Assembly: GCF_020379485.1 (NCBI RefSeq)
Contig: NC_063452.1
Coordinates: forward strand, 37,524,650 to 37,588,649
Origin: Brassica napus
Taxonomy: Eukaryota; Streptophyta; Magnoliopsida; Brassicales; Brassicaceae
Direction: 5' to 3'
Length of the DNA: 64,000 bases
Part shown: one piece after another, positions 33,563 to 44,973 of the stretch
How positions within the stretch are numbered: the first letter of the stretch is position 1
Layout of the letters: each line of letters begins with the position of its first letter
Notes under the pieces: model-generated
Databases searched by the model: none
What the model was told of the DNA's origin: nothing
What the model saw: only the letters and a program-made list of their open reading frames with translations
Translations under genes and position numbers: made by a program

Positions 33563-34271
33563 AATAAATAAACAGTGAAATCATAAATTACAAACTTTTA
33601 ACATACAAACATAAAACCCATGTGTGTGGTTAAAAAACATAAAATCAAGGTGCCATAAATATAAATACTAAATTATAAATAATTAATGTGTTAAATTATT
33701 AAAATAAAGTATTAAAAATATAGTATATTGTTTTTGGTATATAATTTAGTGTTATGGTTGGAGATGAAAATTAAAGTTCAATACCAAAACACCAATTTTG
33801 GTGTTGAAACATATTTAGAAAGGAAGATTTATCTCATCACAATTTATGTAATTTAAAAATATCCCTAGTGTTAGTCTCATTGTAAATTTTAATTACTTTT
33901 GTAATCATTTTCACCTTGTATATCTATATTGTTTGTACATCAATCATTTTAAGTGAATTATTATCTGTTTACAATTCTATTTTTTCCTTTTCCCAATTGT
34001 TTTATGTTTTAAAATTAGATATTGGGTTATGTCAACTCCAATGAGACAGAAAAAAACATTAAATTAGGTATAGTTTTATATCTAATGGAAAACCAAAATA
34101 AAACGATATCACCAAATTTGGTGTTTTGCAAATAGTGTTACACCAAAATTTAGTATAATACTATTCATCACACCAAATATTAAAATTTTATTTGTTACAT
34201 TTTATTTAATTATAAGTAGATTAATCAATTTTTAGTTTTTTTTTTTTGACGTCAAAATGCCATTCTATTAC

Positions 34272-37200
34272 TCAAACTTGAGGTGGTCTGGGTAACCAAA
34301 CCGGAATAGAACAACCAACAAAATGTAACTCCCTATGGAAAGATATAGCAGTCTTAGCCAAAAAATCAGCAATTTGATTGTGCGCCCGTGGAACGTGAGT
34401 GATGTTGAATTCTGGGAAGCATATCTGTAGCGTCTCTATCCTCGCCAATTCCGTCGAAAAGTTTGGCCACGCCTGAGGGTCCTTTACCATTGCAATTAGT
34501 TCCTTACAGTCTGTCCCAAAGCTCTGACAGGTTGAATGTTGCAGCATATTCTCCATCGCCCACCGCAATGCTTCTACTTCCGAGTGCAAGGCTGATTCGA
34601 GTCGGGGGAAGTTTCTTGTCCCCATAAGTTGAGTGTTCCCAGAACTATCCATCCATGCCCATCCGCTTCCACTAAAGTTAGCATAAGATGTCCAAGATCC
34701 ATCAAACAAGCAAATGTTTCCCAAGCTTATGACTTGGGGTTCCTCATTTATATTATCTTGTGTCACTGCTTGTGCCACTTCATTAGCATCAAACCAGGCT
34801 TGGCATTCACTCTCTACATGTCAAACTAGTTCCACAGGATCTCTATCTATTCCCCTGAAGAGTTTTTCATTCCTAGCCTTCCAAATATACCATATCATCC
34901 AGAGATAAGGATCCCTATCTTGCTCTGGCCCAATGATACCATTCTTCCTCCAGAATAGATAATCCATATTTGTGTAGACGCTCGAAACCGGGAAAATATT
35001 TGGGCATGTCGGAGTTGATGATAAAGACCACACTTGAAGAGCTGGTGGGCATTCAAAAATCGCATGTGTGACGGTCTCCTCCACTTCTCCACATCTTGGG
35101 CAATAATTGTTACACCTCATATTATGTCTAACTAAGTTCCTCGTTACTGCCACATGACCAGTTAACAACTGCCATATAAGATGACATATCTTTGTAGGAG
35201 CCTTCAATTTCCACGAAAAAGCTTGTAGCTTTGTAATACTTGGCTCCAAAACTTCATTTTCCTCCGTTACCATTAATAAATTATGGGCCACCCAATATCC
35301 AGATTTGACCGTGTATTGGCCATTCCTTGTAAAGTTCCAGCAGAAAGTATCACGACGATGAGTTGAGCTTATGGCCAAACTCCTTATGAATGGTATTTCC
35401 TCAGGATGAACATAGTTCTCCAATAGTCCCACATCCCAAACCTTTGATCCCTGATCAATAAGATCGCTTACTCTCATATTAGGATGCATCACTGGTGCTA
35501 TGGGGACAGCTGGCCTCGCGGGGTTCGATGGAATCCATGGATCCTCCCATACCTTAATTTCATAACCTGAATGTATTTTCTGTCTAATTCCCAGTAATAG
35601 CAATTTTCTTGCAGCAGAAATGCTAGTCCACACATAGGATGGGCTGCTAGTAGCGTTTACTCTTAATGGAGAGCTCAATATATAATATCTTCCCCGTACG
35701 ACTCGAGCGACCAGAGAATCAGGGAACTGTACTAGTCTCCATAGTTGTTTAGCCAAAAGAGCCAGATTAAACTCATGGATCATTCGGAAGCCAATTCCAC
35801 CCTCCTCTCTTGGTAGACATACTTTTTTTCCATTTTGCCCAGTGTATTCCTCTTTTTGGTGGATTCGAGCTCCACCAGAACTGAGCAATGACACTGGCTA
35901 AATTTTCGCATATCTCCAATGGGAGCAGGAAAGTCGACATGACGTATGTTCTCATTCCTCCTTCATTCTGTATCCCAAGTGCATCTTTAATCTCTTGTCT
36001 AGTAGTTGCATTAATCCGCTTACCAAAGAGTAAGGACGATTTGTCAAAGTTGATACATTGACCAGATGCTTTGCCATATCTTCTGACTACTTTCATTACT
36101 TCTTCACATTCACGGGGCTCCACCTTATAAAAGAAAAGGCTATCATCAGCAAAGAGAAGGTGGGATACCGACGGACACGTGCGTGTAACACGCATCCCTG
36201 TTATCTTCCCTTGTATATCTGCATGATTAAGAAGGCTAGCGAGCGCTTCCGTGCATAGAAAAAAAATGAAAGGAGACAAAGGATCTCCTTGACGTAATCA
36301 TCTACCTGGAGTAATATTCCCTCTTGGCTCTCCATTCACGAGAACCTTATATTTCACCGATGTAATACATCGCATGACCGAGCTGATCCAAGTTCCTGAG
36401 AAACCCATCTTGCGCAAGACAGCTTCAATAAAAGACCACTCCATCCTATCATATGCTTTGCTCATGTCCGTCTTGATGGCCATCCTTTTATTTCGTCCAC
36501 TTGGCTTCATTCGCAAAGCGTGGAACATTTCCTGAGCGATCATAACATTATCTGAAATTTGTCTCCCAGCAACAAAGGCTGACTGGGTTTCCGATATCAA
36601 GCCTGGTAGTACTTTTTTTAACCTCTGGCATAAGACTTTAGAGATTATCTTGTAGCTGACGTTGCACAGGCTAATGGGTCTAAACTAAGCCATTGCATTA
36701 GGCTTTGTTATCTTCGGGATGAGACATATATTTGTATCATTCAGTCCATTCGCCACCATCCCCTCAAACAGAAATTTATTAACCATAAGAGTTAAATCTT
36801 CTTTTACTATATCCCAGAATTTCTGGTAAAAAGGCGCAGTCATCCCATCTAGTCTTGGTGCCTTCTCTGGGTGCATGACAAAAAGCGCTAATTTGACCTC
36901 CCATTCAGAGAACGGAGCTGTAAGGTTGTCATTCATATCACCAGTGATCGACGTTGGAACTTGAGCTAGCGCCTCCTCAATTTCCTCCGGATTCGATGAT
37001 TCAAAAATCTGCCTAAAATAACTAGTAGCAATGGCTACTAGTCCTTCTTCATCCTCAACAATGTTTCCATTCTCATCTAAGAGCTGTGTGATCTTATTTC
37101 TTGCTCTTCTTTGCTTCGTCAAGGCATGGAAAAATTTTGTATTTCTATCTCCTCTTCTCAACCAAAACACCCGACTCTTCTGCTTCCAGAACATCTCTTC

Positions 37201-38208
37201 TGCTTCAAGAGCATCTGAGAGTTCCTTTAGGGCTGCTGCAATTTCCTCAGTTGTGGCATTATCATCTGCATACAATCCTTCCACCTTTTCTTTAAGCTCC
37301 TCCACTAATTTTGCCGAATTGACATTATTTTGCTTTCGCCATTCACTCAAGGCTCTCCTGTAGCTGGAAATATGTTCCATAATAGTCGCATTGGGAGAAA
37401 GATTAGCATACTTCTAGGAGATTTCCATCCCTGAAGGATAACTTGTCGTAGCTCTTCATTATCCAACCATCTTTTATCAAACTTAAACTTTTTGGATCTT
37501 CTCGTAGGCTTTATGAGTATGTCTGCAAGAATCGGACGATGGTCCGATCCCCATAGCCTCATGTACTTTACAGTCGAGTGGGGAAACTTCTCATGCCAGT
37601 CGGCATTTCCTACAGCTCTGTCTAAACGACATCGAACTGTTGATCCTCCTGCTCTCTTCCCCACCCAAGAAAGCATATCACCCGTGAAAGGAAATTCTAG
37701 CATACCACAGTCATTAAGCATCTGCTTGAAAGGAAGAAAAGAACTATCAGGGCGTTGTCTTCCTCCTGCTTTCTCATTATGACATGTCATTTCATTAAAA
37801 TCTCCTATCATGAATAAAGGTCCATTTTTTTGTTGTTGAGAAACGCGTAAGACATTCCCAAACTTGATCTCTTCTTTCTAATACAGGGTCCCCATAAACA
37901 AACGTCATATAGACTTTTATTCCATCAATGACTGCCTCAATGTCAATCATACGATTATTTGAAAATAAAACATTAACTTGAAATTCATCCATAAAAAATA
38001 AAGCTAAACCTCCGCTAACTCCAAGTGGCTCAACAGTAAACAAATGATCAAATCCTAAGTCGGCCTGAATGTTTTGCAACAGCAGCCTTCTGTTCTTCGT
38101 CTCAGAAAGAAACACAAATCCTGGGCGATGCTTCTGACACATCTCCGTAAGGCGTCGAACTGTGAGGTCGTTTCCAATCCCTCTACAGTTCCAACTTAGC
38201 GTCCTCAT
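34272..38208 (-). pseudogene. LINE-4 ORF2, multiply frameshifted
   Basis: Segments in order from the 5' end: 37795-38208 and 37347-37811 (endonuclease: WNCRGIGN, MIGDFNE, GSDHRP), 36685-37380 and 36298-36600 (reverse-transcriptase N-terminal part, AGRQISDN), 35773-36279 (FADDSLFF), 34821-35894 (thumb and zf-RVT, CPRCGEVEETVTHAIFEC) and 34272-34778 (RNase H, LFDGSWTSYANFSG). Relative to LINE-2, about 53 residues between GTYLGI and PTYVMS are missing near 35948, probably deleted between short TAC/TAY repeats. The start overlaps ORF1 by ATGA (38205-38208). Non-functional. Confidence 0.85.
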
Positions 38209-39956
38209 TGATCAAGGTGTGATGGGTTTTTGGACCCCATCGAACCATCACTCTTTGATAAGCCGGTTTTCTGTCTCCTCGAGCTATGGTGATGGCGTCT
38301 TGAGCCTCCAGTTCCACCAGACACACGAGCTGCAAGAGAGGAAGATGATCTCTTCTGTGGAGATCCTCGAAGAAGAATCTCAAATTTCTTTTTCTGAATG
38401 CCCAAAGAAGCACTCGACTTGCAACCATGTTTGATATGTCTCGACGATCTACCAGCCAACTTCTGTGATTTTTGATCAGCAACGTGATCAGCCCTATCAT
38501 GACCGTTTTTATCTTCCATTTCCGGAAGCTCCAACCCCATCAATTTATCATTCTCCATCTCACAATCCATCAAACCACCATCTAGCTGCTCCGTAATATC
38601 CATATCATTGAGCGCTTCAATCACCTGATCATCTTCCGTAGTCGGCTTTGGATCCTGCTCTGTCAAAGTTTCAAAAGCTAGAGACTGAGGAGTCCCTTTT
38701 AAACGTTTTGTTACGTTCTCATCTAAGCTATCACCCCGGGATGGCATAACAATAGCGCTAGCTATTCTCCTCGTAACAGTAGCACACCCAAGCTTCTTTG
38801 ATCTGGACTCGGACGCGGTTGAGACTGCAGTGGAAAAGCTTCACGATCAGCCTGCACCCGCTTTGCACTTTCCCTCGGTAGTGGAGAGACACTCCGCATT
38901 TGATGGTCATAAGAACCATCACCACGATCCATCGATGCACGCACCAGTCCATCTTGTACCACGTTCTCATCATGGCGAGATTGAGGCTGGGACTTCTTCT
39001 CACGCCAGCTTGCTCCATTGTACCTATCGTAAGGTTTTGCCTCCACTCGCGCACCCCCATACCTCTTCCTCCAAGACGGGTCATCCCGCCGCCGAATCAC
39101 CCTGTCCACACAGCCCTTATAAGCCTCACGAGGATGATCCAAGTCATAGTTCCGCCTTCCATTGTTATTCCTCTCAGTGGCGTAGCTAGACGGCTTATGG
39201 TATGGTGCAACCGGCGTATTCGAGTGCAACGCATTAGGCTCCTTTTTAACCAACGCTTTCGAATACTGCTGTGGCCGGTTCTCCTGCAGCTGAACCCGCG
39301 CAAAGACGCCTTGACGCTGAAGCAAAGGACAATATTCCTTCTCATGGGTAAGCATGCCACAAGTAGAACAATGTTTGAACAAAATCTCATACTTAAATTT
39401 CAATCATAACCTCATCTCCTTCAGGAGATTCAGCCTTCCTTGCAAACTTTAGTGGCCGTCGAGAGTCAATATCTAGGAGCATTCTTCCCTCAATCAGCTC
39501 TATTGTGTCCTGATGAACATGCCCCAGACGGGAACCTATTTCCCTCAGGTTGTTCTCGGTCCATAGATGTAAGGGAACACCAATCAGTCGAGTCCAGAAT
39601 GGTATTATCCAAGGATAGTCATCATGGACGATGGGTTCCCATCGAACCAGCACAAACATACAGAAGTTGAAGTGAAACGGACCCTGTCGAAGAACAGAGT
39701 TTAGCTCATCTTTGGTGGTAAAGTTGAGTAGAAACTTTCCATTTCCCAAATCATTTGCAGTGATGCGTTCCTCCATGCCCCATTGAACCGGCATTTTCTG
39801 GAGAAGTTTCTCCACACTTTGTTTTTTCGGGTTAAGGATCTTGCCGATCAGAGACATCTTGAATTCATTAATGTTTTGAGAGACATCATGATCAGTTAAC
39901 TTAATCGGTTCATCATCATCCTCATAGAGGATTCCCTTGCCCTTAATATCAGCCAT
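38205..39956 (-). pseudogene. LINE-4 ORF1, frameshifted
   Basis: Three frames: 39393-39956 (DUF4283-type domain starting MADIKGKGILYEDDDEPIKL), 38762-39403 (CCHC knuckle CSTCGMLTHEKEYC and basic region) and 38205-38747 (acidic then Ser/Arg-rich tail). Upstream of the Met, the sequence still encodes the homologous SYRSKSAH, but the original ATG is lost at the insertion edge, which shows 5' truncation by a few codons plus the 5' UTR. Confidence 0.8.
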
Positions 39957-40150
39957 ATGAGCTGATTTTGAACGGTACGAGGACCCCTTAATATCTATTT
40001 TTAGTTTAAAATAAATATATCATACTCTTTTATAGTTTTCATGTTTATTTTCACAGTACTACACACTAAAATATTATCTTATTTGTTTGCTTAACTACTA
40101 ATATAGGTTTCTAAAACAAAATAATATAATTAAATTAGTATCATCAATTA

Positions 40151-40709
40151 GCCCTAGGACGGATCTGGATATCCGGGAAATTTAGGGTATCCGGATCCGG
40201 ATCCGGATCCGTTGGATCCGTTGATTTAATATCCGGATCCGGATTCGTGGTTTCCGGATATCCGGATTCGGATATCCGTCTCGATATTCTATTATCTGCG
40301 GATATCCGGATCCGGATCCGTCAAAATAATTAAAAATAATTTTTTTAACAAAAAATACTAATTTTTTTTAATATAATACATAAATTAAATATTTATAAAT
40401 ATATTAATATATGTTTATAATATTGTAAAAACTAAAATATAATATTATAAGATTAATTCATGTATAAATATTAATATATAAAATATAAATATTAAAAAAA
40501 TTAAAAAAATTAATGTATTTTAAAAATACGGATCCGGATCCGGATATCCGGACCTAAAAATTTAGATATCCAGATCCGGATTCGGTTTGCACGGATCCAA
40601 GATTTTACTATCCGGATTCGGATCCGGGCACCCCGGATATCCTATTTTCGGAGCGGATCCGGAGTGGATCTCGGATCGAATCCGGATCTCGGATAATAAG
40701 TCTCAGGCC
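40151..40709. mobile_element. GGATCC/GATATC-rich MITE-like insertion
   Basis: Inserted in array unit X3 between two copies of TATCATCAATTA (40139-40150 and 40710-40721). The ends are GCCCTAGGAC and, reverse-complemented, GGCCTGAGAC. Both arms are packed with GGATCC, TCCGGA and GATATC, so the ends are near-inverted, while the middle is AT-rich. No ORF. Class unresolved. Confidence 0.65.
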
Positions 40710-41020
40710 TATCATCAATTACATTAGACTGTAACAAAATAAAATCAAGATATTTTGTAATTTTTAAATATTTTAAATTTTACTTATTTTTTTCTAATTT
40801 TACACAAAATAAATAAACAGTGAAAATATAAATTACAAATTTCTTAAAAATAAACATAAATCAAAGTGCCATAAAATATAATTAGGAAACTATAACTAAT
40901 TAAAATATTAAATTATTAAAACTATAATATTAATAATATAATAATATTACATTTGGTATATAGTTTAGTGCTACAATTGGAGATGAAAATGAAAGTTCAA
41001 CACCTAAACACCAAATTTTG

Positions 41021-41384
41021 TGTAGTTTCTAAAGAAGCTAATAATATGTTACATAAAACAGAGGCAAAGCAGAAGGCAGAAAATGTAGTAAGGCCCAAAA
41101 ACAGTCAAACTCTATTCATCCCCAACACTAGTTTAGTCATTCAACATCTTTGCAACGGTCACAAGAGTTGTGCTGCGGAGCTGGCACAAAAGACAACATC
41201 TCTTGTACTGCAGAATCGTTTTGACAGCTTGCTGATAGTGTAAAACAAGGATAAGATAGACACGTGTGGGTTTCATTAGTTGAGTCCTCTTGTATATAAA
41301 GCAATGTTAGCTCTCTGTAATCGGTAGCTGAAATGTGTCAATAAATTATTATTCATAAAACCGCTTCTTGTGTTTAGTTCTTCA
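41021..41384 (+). mobile_element. 5' LTR of Copia-1
   Basis: Runs from TGTAGTTTC (41021) to TTCTTCA (41384), followed after two bases by the primer-binding site TGGTATCAGAGCC (41387-41399). It has a TATA box TATATAAA (41293-41300) and AATAAA (41340-41345). The inverted copy at 57575-57927 shares sequence to within about 10 bp of the proposed start, which is why I place the start at 41021 rather than at the later TG at 41047. Confidence 0.7.
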
Positions 41385-41386
41385 TA

Positions 41387-41399
41387 TGGTATCAGAGCC
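41387..41399 (+). other. Primer-binding site of Copia-1
   Basis: TGGTATCAGAGCC, complementary to the 3' end of initiator-Met tRNA. Confidence 0.85.
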
Positions 41400-41423
41400 A
41401 TAATACCTTAACAGGTGCAACTA

Positions 41424-42597
41424 TGGCTAAATAATCCATATGTCTATCCGTTTCCAGCAAATGTTCATGTTTCTAGCTTAGTTACGAAACGTCTTAACGA
41501 TGCAAACTCAAGTCGAGTCTCTTCTTAGCAGTCAGAAGCTTGTGGGTTTCATCAATGGACGTTATCCAGAGCCCGAAACTACAGTCGTTTAACGAGTTGG
41601 TGAAGAAGTTCAACAAGTACCGAATCCAGCTCATGAGTTGTTGTTTTGCACTGACCAGTTGGTGAAATCTTGAATCTTTGGTACGCTTTCAGATGAAGCG
41701 TTGAGAAGTGTATGTGCGTTAACCACTTCTCACGAAGTATGGATGTCTCTTGCCAACACCTACAACAGAAGCTCTATTGGACGTGAGTTCGACCTTAAAC
41801 GCAAACTCCAGGTATTCATCAAGCAAGGAAATTCTTTCTCAACCTATGCTCGTGAATATGCATCTCTGTGTAAGCAACTAAGTTCGATAGGAAAACCTGT
41901 AGATGAGTCTATGAAGATTTATGGCTTCTTAATTGTTTAGGAAGAGAATATGATCCTATTACTACGGTTGTTCAAAACTCCATGTCTAGGCTTCCAACTC
42001 TGACGTTTACAAATGTTTTATATGAGGTTCAGTGTTTTGACTCTTGTCTGCAAGAATATGAAACAACCGCTGTAAATCCTCATATGGCGTTCAACACTCA
42101 GGACGCTCAAGCTCAGCAAGCGTTTCAGACTACTCATCAACTGAACAGAGATTGGGGTTACTACAATAACATATTTGGTTCCAACCTTGTTAGAGGGGGT
42201 TTCTCTTCAAGGGGACGTGGATTTCATCAACAGAATACATCCTCTAGTGGGTCAAACACACGCCCTACATGTCAGATTTGTGGAAGAATAGGACACGTTG
42301 CTCTGAAGTGTGGGAACAGGTTTGACAACAATTATCAGCCAAATGATGTTCCTCAAGCCTTAGCAGCCCTTCAAGCTTCAGATCGTTCTGGTAATGAGTG
42401 GTTTCCAGACTCAGGTGCCTCAGCGTACATCACATCAACGGCTTCAGGACTTCAGAATGCTACTCAGTATCATGGTCTTGAGTCCATAATGGTGGCTGAT
42501 GGAAATCATGTTCTGATCACACACGTTGGCTCTGCAAATGTCTCAGTTAGCACGGGTAGTTTACCTCTTAATGAAGTTTTTGCTTGTCCTTCAGTAT
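41424..42597 (+). pseudogene. Copia-1 gag and protease
   Basis: The first ATG is near 41424, followed within a few codons by a stop. The decayed N-terminal part still reads NPYVYPFPANVHVSSLV and QKLVGFINGRYPEPET. Gag continues at 41701-41940 (SIGREFDLKRKLQ) and 41982-42597, where a CCHC knuckle (CQICGRIGHVALKC) is followed by the aspartic protease motif FPDSGASAYIT (Copia-type, D-S-G). Several stops and frame changes interrupt it. It encoded the capsid and the particle protease of a Ty1/Copia element. Confidence 0.8.
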
Positions 42598-43180
42598 AGA
42601 AATCACTGTTATTTGTGTCTAAATTATGCGAGGATTATCCATGTGGTGTGTTCTTTGATGCTAAGAAGGTTTACATACTGGATCTGCAAACCATGAAAGT
42701 GCTAACCCAAGGACCATAGCGTAATGGTTTATATGTGCTGGAGAGTCAAGAGTACAAGGCTTTCTACTCAACTCGACAACAAGCAGCTGATGACTTTACG
42801 TGGCATCATCGACTCGGTCATGCAAGCTCATGTGTTCTTTAGCATCTTCATAGTAGTAAAGCAATAACGCCCGATAAGAATTATATGCATGCAGTTTGTG
42901 AACCGTGTCAAATGGGCAAGAGTTTGTGTCTTCCGTTTTCTGTTTCAGAGTCTGTGTCTGTTGAACCTTTGGCTAAGATCCACTGTGATCTGTGGGGACC
43001 TTTGCATGTTATGTCTTTACAAGGATTCAAGTTTTATGCATTTTTTATTGATGATCATTATCGGTTCAGTTGGTTTTATCCTCTTAAACTCAAGTCAGAT
43101 TTCTATGAGGTCAGTTTAACAGAAAAATCAAAAAATTTCAGAGTGATGGTGGAAGGGAATTTACAAGTATTCGGTTGAGG
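42598..43180 (+). pseudogene. Copia-1 integrase, N-terminal part
   Basis: GAG-pre-integrase HHCC region (WHHRLGHAS near 42810, CEPCQMGKS at about 42900), then the catalytic core with the first Asp (HCDLWGPL, about 42985) and SDGGREFTSIRL just before the break. The frame stops abruptly at 43180, where the CACTA element begins. The remainder resumes at about 52375. Premature stops are present. Confidence 0.8.
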
Positions 43181-43213
43181 CTACCACAACAAGAAATGTG
43201 TGTATTAATAGCG

Positions 43214-44853
43214 GCCGTTAAATGTTATGAGTTTGATATAATAGTGTTTCCTAAAACGCTTTGACAGCACCCGTTGTCGTAGGTCGGACACTTTTGATAG
43301 CGGATCTTTTGGTTCGATGGTTTCTATGGAATTGTTAATATTTATAATAATATAATGTTATAATTAAAAATTAAAGAAATTATTTGATTAAAAATTAATT
43401 AATTAATTGATTAAAATGTAATTAATTGATTAAAATTAATTAGAAATTAAGATTTAAATTTTATTTATTAATTATAATCGGTTTACAAATAAAATCAGCT
43501 TACACATTAAACCAAAAAACATTAAACCAAATTTGGTTTAATTGTAAACAAAAAAAAAAACTTAAAAATGGGAAATTGCCACAAATACCACATTCATAGT
43601 ACCAGTTTCATGTTTACACTAATCACTTTTACCTTCACTTTTAATCAAGGTTAAAATACACTTATATCCCTAGGGTTAACAAATCTAGACTTATGGTTTA
43701 GAGTTGAGGGGTGGGGTAGGGCTTTTGGAATGTGAAATTTAGGATTCTTATAAATAAATAAATAAATACTTAAAAAAAATTTTAAAAATAGTTTCAAACA
43801 TAATTTTGGATTTTCAAAAAGAAATTTTGAAAAAAAAATCAAAAAAAAAATTCAATACTAAAATTCAAAAAAAAATTATAAAAAAGTTCAAATATGAAAA
43901 AGTATAATTCAAAAATATAAAAAAAAATTATTTTTTTTATTTATATATTTAAATAATGATTTATTATATATATAGATAACAAGGGTATAAGAGTGTTTTG
44001 CCACTTAATGAAGAATGTATTTTTGAAAATGTCTCTTTCCTTTAATGGTGGTAAAGATGAAAAGTGGTATCATGAAAATGGTAAAAATAAAATTTCCCAA
44101 AAGAAAAATCCCTAACTCTTTGCGCCTCCGCCTCCTTTGCCGCAGAGCTCCACCTCCGCCGCCACCTTTACCGGATCCTCCATCGTTGACGCTTCAAACA
44201 CGCTATCAGCTACGCCATCTGCTGTCTGCTTCCATCATCCACCATCATGAACTCCTCCACCAATTCTCCTTCCCGTGTCATCATCTCACCTACATAATCC
44301 GACATAGCTCCGACTCAACTCCCTTTTCAAATCCGGCTCGTTATGAGAACATGACCCCAGTGAAGATGGATGGATATACGAAGCAATGGTGGTGGTGACG
44401 AGCGGATGTACCATCGTTTTCTTCAGCCTCTCATGTGTTGATCGACCCTACAAACAAAACAAATAAAATCAGATTCAAACGAATAGAGAGAGACAGAGAG
44501 ACAGAGAGACAGATCTAGCGTCGTTGTCATGTCGTCCTCCAGCCATGGCTTGAAAAATCTACTTTCATTGAGACAAAGATGAAGGAGATGAATGAGGAAG
44601 AGGAAAATAAGTTTTGAATTTGTTGACAGAGATTAAAGATTGAGATAGAATCTATGGAGAGACGAGTTTTCAGAAAAAACAAAAATTAAGGCAAAGAGAT
44701 AGACGAAGAGTCTGTCGACACAGAGAAAAAGAGAGAGAGAGAGAGAGAGAGAGAGTATTGTTAGATTTGGTCCGTTGGATTAAATCTAATCCAATGGTAA
44801 AGGATGTGATCTGGGTAGATTAATATTAGTGGTCAATGACAATTTTTTTGTTT
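43214..44853. other. Left arm of CACTA-like element, non-coding
   Basis: Subterminal GCGGCCGTT and AGCGGATC motifs, then AT-rich DNA, a CT/proline-rich patch at 44100-44400 without recognisable domain, and a short (GA)n run near 44730. I cannot assign a gene. Confidence 0.45.
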
Positions 44854-44973
44854 CTATTTTTGTTGTTTTTTTTTTTTGATGAAATTTGAAATTTATTGAT
44901 CAACATTTGGAATTTTTACAAGCGATTAAAAGTTGTTTAGTGTCTTAGGTGCCAACGACAAACAAATCGAATG

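Larger units (their letters stand above)
34239..39996 (-). mobile_element. LINE-4: L1-type element, decayed
   Basis: Same family as LINE-2. Poly-T start, then the 3' ORF2 end. Flanked by an 11-bp duplication ATTTTTAGTTT (34228-34238 and 39997-40007). The 5' end falls at the ORF1 start, so the 5' UTR is missing. ORF1 and ORF2 carry several frameshifts and a deletion. Confidence 0.85.
15484..41020. repeat. About 0.9-kb tandem repeat (2.5 units) split by insertions
   Basis: AT-rich segments occur in the order X1 (15484-15516 plus 15846-16292), Y1 (22605-23027), X2 (about 23019-23282 plus 33572-33822), Y2 (33823-34227), X3 (39997-40150 plus 40722-41020). Shared landmarks are AAATAAATATATCATAC at the X start, TGTTTTTGGTATATAATTTAGTG and CACCAAATTTTGGTGT near the X end, and CACCAAATATTAAAA in Y. 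Removing the insertions leaves a tandem array with units of roughly 890-900 bp. A further copy of the Y1/X2 segment (28629-29306) came with the 6-kb duplication. No coding potential; family unknown. Confidence 0.7.

Noticed and set aside
44045..44398. Proline-rich ORF in the CACTA left arm
   Set aside because: The composition follows a CT-rich patch; no conserved domain, no repeat elsewhere, and no convincing gene structure.
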